Of a stretch of 64,000 nt of DNA, positions 37,148-45,877 are shown piece by piece. Below the pieces are notes generated by a model. The model did not search any database, was not told the origin of the DNA, and saw only the letters and a program-made list of their open reading frames with translations. Position numbers and translations under genes: made by a program. Origin of the DNA: Bacterioplanoides sp. SCSIO 12839 (GTDB lineage Bacteria > Pseudomonadota > Gammaproteobacteria > Pseudomonadales > Oceanobacteraceae); the NCBI RefSeq assembly GCF_024397975.1, contig NZ_CP073745.1:1514501-1578500 (forward strand), written 5' to 3'. Each line of letters begins with the position of its first letter. Position 1 is the first letter of the stretch.

Positions 37148-37420
37148 TCAGTGAAATTGATCAGAAGTTGGGGTGTTTGAAGCCTGAACCATTTTTTGAA
37201 CGGCCGGGTCTTTTCTGAGTGGCTCCAGAATTTGCTCCAGGCCATTGATCCGTATTTCCAGTGCCAGGCTAAGCAGGAATCCTAAACGGCCCGATGGCAT
37301 ACCTTGTTTGTTCATCCAGAGTAAATATTCTTCCGGAATATCAATCAGCACACGCCCCTGAAACTTGCCGTAAGGCATGGTGGTGGTAATCAGTGCAATC
37401 AGGTCCTGCTTATTAAACAT
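37148..37420 (-). CDS. DUF3820 family protein
   Basis: Product of 90 residues from the ATG ending at 37420 (MFNKQDLIALITTTMPYGKF). The upstream in-frame start at 37474 would add 18 residues outside the family. The core GRVLIDIPEEYLLWMNKQGMP-like stretch and the MPYGKFQG motif are typical of DUF3820 proteins, which are small and of unknown role; some are annotated as quorum-sensing-regulated. It probably shares a transcript with the downstream amidotransferase gene. Confidence 0.82.
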   Translation of the reverse strand: MFNKQDLIALITTTMPYGKFQGRVLIDIPEEYLLWMNKQGMPSGRLGFLLSLALEIRINGLEQILEPLRKDPAVQKMVQASNTPTSDQFH

Positions 37421-37598
37421 GCGATGTTGGCCTTGGTATAACGCTGAAATCAATATTCTATAGTTTTCAATCACTTATCAATAGCTCTGAGGATTTAACC
37501 GGATTGTCTGATTTTTCGTATCAACGCGAGGATTGGCAGGAAAAAAATAGTCTCTGGTCTACACTCTAGGCGTAGCAAATGAGTTATTAGGTGATCAC

Positions 37599-38258
37599 TT
37601 GGCCGCTGACGCAGGCAAGCCAAAGCGCTTTGAAGAGTTAAAGCTGTTGCCAGGACAGGCAATTCAGCTGGAGTTTGATGGTTATTCTGATGAACGTGAC
37701 CGCAGTAGCCTGGTGGGTTATATGGCAGGTCGTTCGATCATTGTGTCCACACCGATGAAAAATGGTTCTCCTTTGCCGTTAAAAAACGGTATGCCATTGG
37801 CAGTACGGTTTTTCGCGGCGCAATGGAACAGCGCCTGTGCTTTTAAAACTGAGGTGATTCATGTTTCAAGAATCCCTTTTGCGCACATCCATCTGGCCAT
37901 GCCAAAAGAGCTGGTTCTGGGTGAGGTTCGCAGCTCAGTGAGGGCAAAGGTCAGTTTGATTTGTTCGGTGTTGTATGGGACAGAACAACAGCACAAGGTA
38001 TCCGCACGTATTACTGACTTGAGTTTGGGTGGAGCCAGAATCGTTGCACGACAGCTGCCCGTCGTTGAAGGGGATAATTTGACGATCACCGCTCAGGTAT
38101 CGGTAAGCGGTGTGGATCGCATCATTAAAGTCAGTGCTATCGTCCGGTCAGTGAATACGGAAGAAACTCAGGTTGCAGTGGGTGTTCAGTTTCAGGAAAT
38201 GAGCGATTCAGATCGCATCACTTTGCACGCCTATGTGCTGACGAATCTGAATACCTGA
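37599..38258 (+). CDS. PilZ-domain c-di-GMP receptor, YcgR-like
   Basis: The frame opens with TTG at 37599, preceded by AGGTGA at good spacing; no ATG is available before residue 53. Product of 219 residues. The N-terminal half (about 15-105) looks like a YcgR-type flagellar brake domain (LLPGQAIQLEF; GRSIIVSTP; SRIPFAHIHLAMP). The PilZ domain has both c-di-GMP motifs: RSSVR (R111-R115) and DLSLGGAR (D140-G145). It should bind c-di-GMP and affect motility or surface functions. It sits 60 bases upstream of a GGDEF-EAL gene on the same strand, so enzyme and receptor are likely coexpressed. Confidence 0.88.
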   Translation: MAADAGKPKRFEELKLLPGQAIQLEFDGYSDERDRSSLVGYMAGRSIIVSTPMKNGSPLPLKNGMPLAVRFFAAQWNSACAFKTEVIHVSRIPFAHIHLAMPKELVLGEVRSSVRAKVSLICSVLYGTEQQHKVSARITDLSLGGARIVARQLPVVEGDNLTITAQVSVSGVDRIIKVSAIVRSVNTEETQVAVGVQFQEMSDSDRITLHAYVLTNLNT

Positions 38259-38318
38259 CAGAAAAAAGCCTGTAATAGAAATAGCCGTTGGTATTAACAA
38301 CAGTCGCCTGTACGGAGT

Positions 38319-40949
38319 ATGTATTTGAAGTATCCGGGCAAAACGTCAATACGGCGTTCGATACAATCCGTTGGTAAGCACGATGAGCGCTTGTTGCCAC
38401 TGGACTTGTTAATCGAGCGTTGTATCAAGGTCTTTTTAACCACCCGATCTGAGGTATTGGATACCGATTTGAAAGTGGCGCTGACACAGCTCTGTGTACA
38501 GTTGAAAGCTGATTATTCCTTATTTTTTATCAGTCCTGATGAAAATCATGCCGATTCTTATATGGTGGAATCCGGCGTACCTGCACAAGTGGATTATGAC
38601 GTACGTATCTTGGCCAGGAATCTGTCTGACTGGCGTGAGTTGATCGCGGATCATCGTGTGCGTGTATTAAATCCAGCGGACTCAATGACGCGTTCTGAAC
38701 AACATATCTGGCAAACGATGCAACCAACAAGCTTGCTGATTGTGCCGGTGATTGGTCGACAATCAGAAGGGGGTTGCCTGTTTTTTGCCTTGTCTGAGGC
38801 AAAAGACTTATCGGAAGCCGAATCGTCACTGTTATCAACCTTTGCACAGCTTTGTTATCTGGTGGTGGATCGGACTCGTGTGGTTGATCATTTGCAACGG
38901 CGAGAGCAATTATTATTTCGTACAGAGCGGTTAGCAAAAATTGGCAGCTGGCGCGATGACATTATTAATGATCGCATTAATCTGACACCTCAGGCTGCTG
39001 AGATTCTTGAGTTACCGGCAGGTACCCAATCGATTCGTCTTGCCCGTTATATTGATTATGTTCACCCGGAAGACAGAGAGCGTTTTTCAACAACGCTGAA
39101 AAACAGTTATAGCACGGGTGAAGCCACTGAAATGATTTATCGGATTTTATTGCCTTCGGGTAATGAAAAATACATTCATGGCTTGGGTGAAACGATTCAG
39201 AATAACCATGGGATAACCATTGCACGTAGTGGTTCTATTCAGGACATAACCGACCAACAAGCGAAAGATCGTCGCTTACATCAGGCATCAGTTGTGTTTG
39301 AGTCAACCATGGAAGGTATCGTGATCACCGATGCCAGTGCTTGTATTGAGGCGGTGAATCCGGCTTTTACCAATATTACCGGTTATGCTGAGCATGAAAT
39401 TCTTGGCAGGCCAATCTCTGTTTTAAAATCCGGACAATATGGTCGCGATTTTTATCACAATATGTATGCCGCCATTGATAATCATGGTTATTGGCGTGGG
39501 GAAATCTGGAATCGTAAAAAAAGTGGCGAATTATTTCCGGAATGGCTGACGATTACAGCAGTGCGAGATGGCAATCAGCGAGTCAGTCATTATGTGGGTG
39601 TTTTTTCGGACATGTCCAAAATAAAAGAGTCTGAGCAACAGCTGGAGCATTTGTCTTTTTATGACTCGCTCACCAATTTGCCAAACCGGGCGCTGTTGTT
39701 GAACCGGTTGGAAAGTGCGCTTGAAAAATCCCATAACAGTCAGAATAAACTGGCGTTAATTGCCATCGATCTGGATCATTTTAAACATATCAACGACAGC
39801 CTGGGTCATCCGGCCGGAGATCGATTGTTACAGGCTTTTTCTCATCGTTTACGAAAACGCTTGCGAGACAGCGATACCGTTGCACGGCTGGGCGGCGATG
39901 ACTTTATGGTGGTGCTGGAAGGGATCAGCAATATTGATCAGGCAAAATCGGTTGTTGATATTATCCAGGGATTATTAAAAACACCGTTTGATGCGGGGGT
40001 TGGTCAGGAGCTGTTTATCAGCGTGTCGATGGGGATTACGTTGTATCCGGATCATGGCAACTCTGTGACACAGCTGCTTAGTAATGCCGATGTCGCTATG
40101 TTTCGAGCCAAAAAGCATGGCCGCAATGGTTATCAGTTCTACAGCAATGATATGACTCAGGCGGCTTCCGATCGCCTTGAATTGGGTAATCAATTGCGCA
40201 AAGCTTTGCAACGGGATGATGAATTGCAGCTGTATTATCAGCCTCAGGTGTGCATCAACAGTGGTAAGGTGATTGGGGCAGAGGCGTTAATGCGTTGGTA
40301 CCACCCGACAGAAGGTATTATCTCTCCCGGACGTTTTTTACCGGTCGCGGAGGATAATGGCCTAATGCCGGAGTTGGATGGTTGGGCATTAAAATCCGCG
40401 TGTAAAACCATCAGTCGCTGGCAATCAGAGCAGCGAGAACTAATACAGGTTGCGGTTAACATTACGCAGCCAACGTTTGTTGCCGGTGGGCTGGTTGAAT
40501 TGCTGGAAAAATTGCTTCAGGAATATCAGATTTTGCCAGGCTGGCTCGAGCTGGAAATTACTGAAGGTGCTCTTCTTGAGCCAACCCCACAAGTGCTGGA
40601 AACCATTGCAGGGTTAAAAAAGCTGGGCGTGGCGCTCGCTGTTGATGACTTTGGCACCGGTTATTCATCGTTAGCGTATCTGCATCGTTATCAGGTCGAT
40701 AAGTTAAAAATTGATCGCAGTTTTGTTAATTCGATTGAGCACCAGGATGAAGGTAAGGTTATCACCACGACGATTATCAATATGGCAAAAGGCCTGGGGT
40801 TGGATGTATTGGCTGAAGGTGTAGAAACACAGCAGCAGCTGGATTTTTTACGGCAAAATCATTGTGAAATCTATCAGGGGTTTTTATTCAGTAAACCATT
40901 GCCGGTTGATGATATGGAAACTCTGATGTCGGAAAAGCTAGACTTGTAA
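38319..40949 (+). CDS. GAF-PAS-PAS-GGDEF-EAL protein
   Basis: Product of 876 residues; ATG at 38319, with TTG at 38325 better spaced from GGAG. GAF domain about 45-190 (QLKADYSLFFISPD), a first PAS/PAC about 205-310 (KIGSWRDDIINDRINLTPQAAEILEL), a second PAS about 320-440 (VFESTMEGIVITDAS, NPAFTNITGYAEHE), GGDEF about 445-610 with RLGGDDFMVVLEG (GGDDF variant, RDSD inhibitory-site motif five residues before it) and EAL about 620-870 with GAEALMRWYHP, NITQPTF and DDFGTGYSSLAYL. The EAL half looks active; the GGDDF variant may be weak. Soluble and probably coexpressed with the PilZ protein upstream. Confidence 0.92.
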   Translation: MYLKYPGKTSIRRSIQSVGKHDERLLPLDLLIERCIKVFLTTRSEVLDTDLKVALTQLCVQLKADYSLFFISPDENHADSYMVESGVPAQVDYDVRILARNLSDWRELIADHRVRVLNPADSMTRSEQHIWQTMQPTSLLIVPVIGRQSEGGCLFFALSEAKDLSEAESSLLSTFAQLCYLVVDRTRVVDHLQRREQLLFRTERLAKIGSWRDDIINDRINLTPQAAEILELPAGTQSIRLARYIDYVHPEDRERFSTTLKNSYSTGEATEMIYRILLPSGNEKYIHGLGETIQNNHGITIARSGSIQDITDQQAKDRRLHQASVVFESTMEGIVITDASACIEAVNPAFTNITGYAEHEILGRPISVLKSGQYGRDFYHNMYAAIDNHGYWRGEIWNRKKSGELFPEWLTITAVRDGNQRVSHYVGVFSDMSKIKESEQQLEHLSFYDSLTNLPNRALLLNRLESALEKSHNSQNKLALIAIDLDHFKHINDSLGHPAGDRLLQAFSHRLRKRLRDSDTVARLGGDDFMVVLEGISNIDQAKSVVDIIQGLLKTPFDAGVGQELFISVSMGITLYPDHGNSVTQLLSNADVAMFRAKKHGRNGYQFYSNDMTQAASDRLELGNQLRKALQRDDELQLYYQPQVCINSGKVIGAEALMRWYHPTEGIISPGRFLPVAEDNGLMPELDGWALKSACKTISRWQSEQRELIQVAVNITQPTFVAGGLVELLEKLLQEYQILPGWLELEITEGALLEPTPQVLETIAGLKKLGVALAVDDFGTGYSSLAYLHRYQVDKLKIDRSFVNSIEHQDEGKVITTTIINMAKGLGLDVLAEGVETQQQLDFLRQNHCEIYQGFLFSKPLPVDDMETLMSEKLDL

Positions 40950-41001
40950 AAGAGAAGGGCTACAGAAAAAGAGAAGGGCTACAGAAAAAGAGAAGGGCTA
41001 C
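40948..41001. repeat. Tandem repeat, 19-bp unit, 2.8 copies
   Basis: AAAAGAGAAGGGCTACAGA is repeated at 40948-40966 and 40967-40985, with a third copy broken off after 16 bases at 41001. The copies are identical. The array starts in the stop codon of the GGDEF-EAL gene. The last copy continues into the left arm of an inverted repeat. Confidence 0.95.
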
Positions 41002-41040
41002 ATCGCAAACACAATTCTGAAAAGGTAATACGATGTAGCC
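40996..41040. other. Inverted repeat between convergent genes
   Basis: GGCTACATCG (40996-41005) and CGATGTAGCC (41031-41040) are perfect 10-bp inverted repeats around a 25-base loop. On the minus strand the hairpin lies 6 bases past the ppnP stop and is followed by CTTCTCTTTTTC, so it may act as the ppnP terminator. The GGCTAC part of each upstream tandem repeat could pair with the same right arm. Confidence 0.65.
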
Positions 41041-41046
41041 TGAGCA

Positions 41047-41328
41047 TTATTCGTAAGTGCAGAAATATGCGGTATCTGCAGTTACTTTAACCTGAAATTT
41101 AACATTGGCGTCAACGTTAAAAGATTCGCCCTGAGCAATCGTTTGAAAGGCATCTGCGCCCGGTAATTTAACGTCCATGCTGCCGGATACCACTGTCATC
41201 ACTTCTTTTTGGCTTGTGCCAAACTCATAATCACCTGCAACCATCACACCGACTGTTGCTGGCAGTGTTGCCGTTTGCAGACCAATCGACTTAACTTTGC
41301 CATCAAAATATTCGTTAACTTCCAGCAC
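41047..41328 (-). CDS. ppnP: Pyrimidine/purine nucleoside phosphorylase PpnP (DUF1255)
   Basis: Product of 93 residues, exactly the expected size. Family sequence [50 protein letters not shown] and [13 protein letters not shown], as in E. coli PpnP (YaiE). It is a small cupin enzyme that phosphorolyses several nucleosides to free bases and ribose-1-phosphate in the cytoplasm. Transcribed alone toward the convergent GGDEF-EAL gene. Confidence 0.94.
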   Translation of the reverse strand: MLEVNEYFDGKVKSIGLQTATLPATVGVMVAGDYEFGTSQKEVMTVVSGSMDVKLPGADAFQTIAQGESFNVDANVKFQVKVTADTAYFCTYE

Positions 41329-41373
41329 GTTACGTACTCCACAATAGATTAAAAGGGCGCGCAGTATAATGCT

Positions 41374-43521
41374 TCAGACTGAATCTGTCTTCCCGTCGGC
41401 CGATAACGGATCTGGCAGAGTGATGACATAGCGTGTTCCCAATTCCGGTGTGCTGGTAACCGTCACATTCCCGCCCAGTGTTTGTGTCACCAATTGATGG
41501 ATAACATGGGTGCCCATGCCACTGCCGCCCTGATCCCGGCGAGTTGTGAAAAAGGGCTCAAATACGTGATTAACGACGGACTCACTCATGCCTTTACCAT
41601 CGTCACGGTATATCAGAGTAATACGATCTTTATCTCGCTGTGCACTGATCTGGATATGGCCGCTTTGACCTTCTTCAAAGGCATGGATTAGCGAATTCAT
41701 AATCAGGTTAGTCATGATTTGTGACAGGGCGCCCGGATGCCCTGACAGGTAAATTTTTTCCGGGCAGGATAAATCAATGGTGATGGGGCGGTATTTATAG
41801 TTCGGCCGCAAAGAACTGATAATACTGGTGAGGTAGTCGCCGAGTTCAAACTCCCGCAACTGATCACTGGCCTGATCAACCGCAACCTGTTTAAAGCGAC
41901 TGATCATATCGCTGGCCAGGTTCAGATTTTTCATTGAAGCATCAACCTGTTCCCGCAGACTGTGCAATAACGGATGAATGTTTCCCTGTGATAATGAGCT
42001 GTCTTGTGATGGAGAGGGTGTTTGTGACGACGGGGTTGTTTGTGAGTATGCGTCCAGTTGTTCTTCTAATGTTTCTATGGCGGTAATGGCAACGCTGAGC
42101 GGAGTGTTCACTTCATGGGCCAGGCCTGCAACCAGCTCTCCCAGTGCCGCATATTTCTCCATATTGACCAGTTGTTTCTGGGTTATTTTTAGCTCTTGTA
42201 ATGCGTTGATGGCTTCTTCTTTACGTGCCTGAAGTTGCTCAGTTCTCTCAGCCACTTTTTCTTCAAGGCGAAAGTTAAGGTCGGCTATCTGAGCTTGGCT
42301 TTGTTGCAGCTCATGGTTGCTGTCTGATAAGCGTTGGGTAAAACGTTCAATCTGTTCAGCCAGGATGTTGAATGTCGAAATAATCGGACTGAACTCATTG
42401 TTGCCATCATAGGTCATCGGATGAATACGGGTTTTAGGGTTATCACGATTGGCTTCGACGGTTGAGGTTAATAAGGCCTGAATTTGTTCGAAGGGCTTAA
42501 ATAAGATTTCCAGGATCAGTGCCATGATGGCGATAAACAACAACGCCATGGCTATGCCGATGGTATATGTATCGGAGCGTTGTTGTTCAACCAGCTGAGC
42601 AAAATCTGCATCCGGTACCACAACACCAAAAATCAAGCCCGAACGTGTTTTTCCACTGTAAATGTGATGGCCTGGCTGATGTGTTAACTCAATAATGGCG
42701 TTGTTTTTTGTCTGGTTGTTATCCAGGTGTTGAGTGTTATCTGGGTGTTGATTCTGAAATAACTCAACTAATTGCTGTTGTGTGGTTGCTGCCAGTTGAT
42801 GACTGAGCAGTGGTTGTGGGTTGTCAGGATGAAATAAGAAAATCTGACTATTTGGCGTGAACACAGACTGATTCAGATATGACAAGGCGGTTTCCATCGA
42901 CCAGTCAACCGTAGCCATGCCAAGAATGGTTTGCTGTTGATCAAACATCAGTGCATCAACCGTCATCATTAACGACTCAGTACCCGCTTCGTCGCGATAG
43001 GGGGGAGTCCAATAAATCTGTACCTCAGGCATAACATTGCGCGGCCAATCTGGCGGGATGGCCAGCTGATACCAGGATTGCTCCGGATAATTGTAGGTGT
43101 CACTGTTTAATTCCCAGCTAAACACTACGCCCTGGCTGGTACGATAGGCATAAGGTCCCATCAAACGTTGCGCCGGCGAGTAGCGATAGGGTTCAAACCA
43201 GATGCCACCACCTAAGGCCTGTGGGAAAGACCGAAAAGTCTTCAGTAATAAATCTGAAAACGCTTTTTCTGTGGCATTAAGATCCAGCTTGCGGGCGTGT
43301 ACCAGCTCACCGGAAAGCGCCAGTGCTCGAGCGCTTCGCTCCATCTCACTGGCGAGGGCATCAAAATGCTGCAAACGTGATAACACGGTGGTGCGAATCT
43401 GAACCTGTCCTTGTTGTTGAAGGGAATCGCTGATGTCATGACTGAAGCGGAAGATAACAACAGCAAAACCAACCAGTTGCAGGGTGATAACGGCAAATAA
43501 CAGGCGTGTTTTGATACTCAT
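41374..43521 (-). CDS. Membrane sensor histidine kinase with periplasmic Cache-like domain
   Basis: Start chosen at the ATG ending at 43521 (MSIKTRLLFAVITLQLVGF), which puts the signal-anchor at the N-terminus; the frame is open to 43629. Product of 715 residues. Periplasmic domain about 30-340 between two membrane helices resembles a double Cache sensor (GGGIWFEPYRYSP, GPYAYRTSQGVVFSWE, SWYQLA). It includes a Asn/Gln/His low-complexity loop near residue 270. A HAMP-like segment and coiled coil lead to HisKA with His469 (AALGELVAGLAHEVNTPL), then HATPase_c (IMNSLIHAFEEG, YRDDGKGM, GSGMGTHVI). A Ser/Gln-rich insert (SQTPSPSQDSSLSQ) lies inside HisKA. No response regulator is adjacent, so it is an orphan kinase. 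Confidence 0.9.
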   Translation of the reverse strand: MSIKTRLLFAVITLQLVGFAVVIFRFSHDISDSLQQQGQVQIRTTVLSRLQHFDALASEMERSARALALSGELVHARKLDLNATEKAFSDLLLKTFRSFPQALGGGIWFEPYRYSPAQRLMGPYAYRTSQGVVFSWELNSDTYNYPEQSWYQLAIPPDWPRNVMPEVQIYWTPPYRDEAGTESLMMTVDALMFDQQQTILGMATVDWSMETALSYLNQSVFTPNSQIFLFHPDNPQPLLSHQLAATTQQQLVELFQNQHPDNTQHLDNNQTKNNAIIELTHQPGHHIYSGKTRSGLIFGVVVPDADFAQLVEQQRSDTYTIGIAMALLFIAIMALILEILFKPFEQIQALLTSTVEANRDNPKTRIHPMTYDGNNEFSPIISTFNILAEQIERFTQRLSDSNHELQQSQAQIADLNFRLEEKVAERTEQLQARKEEAINALQELKITQKQLVNMEKYAALGELVAGLAHEVNTPLSVAITAIETLEEQLDAYSQTTPSSQTPSPSQDSSLSQGNIHPLLHSLREQVDASMKNLNLASDMISRFKQVAVDQASDQLREFELGDYLTSIISSLRPNYKYRPITIDLSCPEKIYLSGHPGALSQIMTNLIMNSLIHAFEEGQSGHIQISAQRDKDRITLIYRDDGKGMSESVVNHVFEPFFTTRRDQGGSGMGTHVIHQLVTQTLGGNVTVTSTPELGTRYVITLPDPLSADGKTDSV

Positions 43522-43836
43522 GGGCAACTGGCTCGTGCACGGATCTGAATTCAGATTAGCAGTTTTTTGATTACGCTGTCTTGCCAGTGAGAGGCTGAAC
43601 AGGAATATCGAGAGCTGTCTCAGATACAATTAGCTACAGAATCGACAAAGAAAGTATGAGCACTATGCCAGGCTTTTATGTATAATCGCCGCCCTTTTAA
43701 ACCCCTAGTCGGGCATCGCCGTCCTGTTGGCAAGTCTTTATCCCTTTCAGAAGGTTGCTTTATATAAGCAACATCCGGGTACTTGTGTGAGAGTGAATAC
43801 GGCCTACGCCCAGCTTTCTGATACACAGGTACACTA
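43522..43836 (+). promoter_or_regulatory. Leader/promoter region of the DeaD helicase gene
   Basis: These 315 bases between divergent genes hold no gene I can support. A consensus -10 box TATAAT lies at 43681-43686; no good -35 match is visible at 16-18 bases spacing. Transcription from it would give an untranslated leader of about 145 bases. The leader contains GTTGCTT (43754-43760) and AAGCAAC (43766-43772), a perfect 7-bp stem with a TATAT loop. Long structured leaders are known for cold-shock helicase genes (csdA/deaD), and the organisation here fits that pattern. The promoter call is by eye. Confidence 0.5.
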
Positions 43837-45753
43837 ATGAGTGAATCAACGCCTACAGGCTTCGCCAGCCTGGGTCTGCCCTTTTCTATTCTTCGCACGC
43901 TGGAAGAGTTGGGCTACGAAGAACCATCGCCAATTCAGGCATCCAGTATTCCGTCTTTATTGGAAGGACGTGATGTGCTGGGTATGGCACAAACCGGTAC
44001 CGGTAAAACAGCAGCATTCTCGCTGCCGATTCTGGCGCGCACACAAGCTGAGCTGAGTGCTCCCCAGGTATTGGTGCTGGCACCTACCCGTGAATTGGCG
44101 CAACAAGTTGCTGAAGCAGTTAAGACGTACTCCAAATACCTGCCGGGCATTAATGTGTCGGCTATTTATGGTGGTACTGATTATGGTACGCAGTTACGTG
44201 AATTAAAACGTGGACCGCAGTGGGTTGTTGGTACGCCGGGTCGTGTGATGGATCACCTGCGTCGTGGCACGTTAAATCTGTCAGACATCAAAGCCGTGGT
44301 GCTGGATGAAGCCGATGAAATGTTACGCATGGGTTTTATCGACGATGTTAACTGGATTCTGGAGCAGGCACCCAAACAGCGTCAGGTGGCATTATTCTCA
44401 GCCACCATGCCAAAAGAAATTCAGGCGGTTGCAGAAAAACACCTGAATGACCCGGTACAGGTAAAAATCAAAGCCAAAACCACCACCAACGATAAAATTC
44501 GCCAACGTTATTGGTTTGTTGGCGGCGCGCATAAAAATGACGCCTTGCTGCGTATTTGTGAAGTGGAAGACTTTGACGCCATGATGGTGTTTGTACGCAC
44601 CAAGCAGGCCACCGAAGAAGTTGCTGATTTTATGCAGGCTAACGGCTTTAAATGTGCGCCATTAAATGGTGATATTCCGCAGCAATTGCGTGAAAAAGCG
44701 GTTGAAAAGTTAAAAGCCGGCAAGCTGGATATCCTGGTAGCTACCGATGTTGCTGCGCGTGGCTTAGACGTTGAGCGTATCAGTCACGTCATTAACTACG
44801 ACATTCCTCAGGATACTGAATCTTACGTTCACCGTATTGGCCGTACCGGTCGTGCTGGTCGTGAAGGTGAAGCGATTGTATTTGTTCGTGGCCGTGAAAA
44901 ACGTATGTTGCGTGATATCGAAAAAGCGACTCGTCAGACTATCGAAGAAATGCCGTTACCAACGGCAAAAGATGTGAATGCTAAGCGCAAAGAACGTTTC
45001 CAGGCTCAGATTCTGGACGCGGTACACAGTGAAAAGAACCAGGTGTTCCGTGAAATTATCGAGCAGCTGCTGGTTGAAAACCCAATTGATACGCTGGATT
45101 TGGCAGCAGCACTGGCGAAATTAGTGCAAGGTAACAAACCGTTATTCCTGGATGAAAAAGCCGACGCCCGGATGATGGAGCGTAATTCACGCGATCGTCG
45201 TGATGACCGTGATAACCGTCGTGAACGGGATGATCGTCGTGGTGATCGTCAGGATCGTGGCCCCCGCAGCAAAGCGATGCCGGAAGAGCAGGCCAAAGCA
45301 TTAAAAGGTCAGCCTGAGGTTGATATGCAGCGTTATATGGTCGCTGTGGGTTACAACGATGGTTTACGCCCAGGTAACCTGGTGGGCGCTGTTGCCAATG
45401 AAGCGGAATTAGAAAGTAAGTTTATTGGTCATATCGAAATTCTGGAAAACTTCTCCGTTATCGATTTACCTAACGGTATGCCACCGGCCACTTTGTCTGT
45501 ACTGAAAAAGGCCAAAGTATGTGGCCGTTCGCTGGATATGAAAGAGTATAAAACCTCTGATATTCCTAAGAGTGATGGCCGTAAGCGTACTGATCGTCCG
45601 GATCGTGGCCCTAAAAAGCCTCACCGTGGCAAACCTGGTCAAGGCGGTAAGCCAAGTGGTGGTAATAAAGCCGGGCAGGGCGGTAAAGGTTATGAGCGTG
45701 GTGAGCGCCGCAATGATAAGCCAGGCTTTAAGAAGCGTAAGCCAAAAGAATAA
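43837..45753 (+). CDS. deaD: ATP-dependent RNA helicase DeaD/CsdA
   Basis: Product of 638 residues, normal for DeaD. Q-motif PSPIQASSIP, motif I AQTGTGKTAAF, Ia PTRELAQQ, GG and TPGR, motif II DEAD (VVLDEADEML), SAT (LFSATMP), motif V ATDVAARGLDVE and VI HRIGRTGRAG. After the core comes an Arg/Asp-rich segment (DRRDDRDNRRERDD) and a DbpA-like RNA-binding fold (about 490-570; RYMVAVGYNDGLRPGNLVGAVANE, KFIGHIEI), and the end is a basic Gly/Lys/Arg-rich tail. It unwinds RNA in ribosome assembly and mRNA decay, especially in the cold. Long leader upstream and a clear terminator downstream, so it is monocistronic. Confidence 0.95.
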   Translation: MSESTPTGFASLGLPFSILRTLEELGYEEPSPIQASSIPSLLEGRDVLGMAQTGTGKTAAFSLPILARTQAELSAPQVLVLAPTRELAQQVAEAVKTYSKYLPGINVSAIYGGTDYGTQLRELKRGPQWVVGTPGRVMDHLRRGTLNLSDIKAVVLDEADEMLRMGFIDDVNWILEQAPKQRQVALFSATMPKEIQAVAEKHLNDPVQVKIKAKTTTNDKIRQRYWFVGGAHKNDALLRICEVEDFDAMMVFVRTKQATEEVADFMQANGFKCAPLNGDIPQQLREKAVEKLKAGKLDILVATDVAARGLDVERISHVINYDIPQDTESYVHRIGRTGRAGREGEAIVFVRGREKRMLRDIEKATRQTIEEMPLPTAKDVNAKRKERFQAQILDAVHSEKNQVFREIIEQLLVENPIDTLDLAAALAKLVQGNKPLFLDEKADARMMERNSRDRRDDRDNRRERDDRRGDRQDRGPRSKAMPEEQAKALKGQPEVDMQRYMVAVGYNDGLRPGNLVGAVANEAELESKFIGHIEILENFSVIDLPNGMPPATLSVLKKAKVCGRSLDMKEYKTSDIPKSDGRKRTDRPDRGPKKPHRGKPGQGGKPSGGNKAGQGGKGYERGERRNDKPGFKKRKPKE

Positions 45754-45769
45754 GTGCAATCATTGATGC

Positions 45770-45797
45770 AAAAAAAGGAGCTGATGCTCCTTTTTTT
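45770..45797 (+). terminator. Intrinsic terminator after deaD
   Basis: AAAAAAAGGAGC (45770-45781), loop TGAT, GCTCC (45786-45790) followed by TTTTTTT. The GGAGC/GCTCC stem is extended by the A and T runs; it begins 17 bases after the stop codon. The A-run also makes it usable from the minus strand, though the convergent gene ends further right. Confidence 0.92.
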
Positions 45798-45877
45798 GTG
45801 TCTGTTTCTCGGGCTGTCATAAATAGCCTTCGAATCAGATAGCCAGTTTGACTATGACTGCTCTGTTTGCTCTGAAG

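Noticed and set aside
37129-37245. Longer N-terminus for the glutamine amidotransferase
   Set aside because: It would overlap the upstream DUF3820 gene and lacks family-like residues before MIRLGILETD.
43522-43629. 36-residue N-terminal extension of the Cache kinase
   Set aside because: It would put a second hydrophobic segment before the normal signal-anchor and reach into the deaD leader; ATG at 43521 is more plausible.
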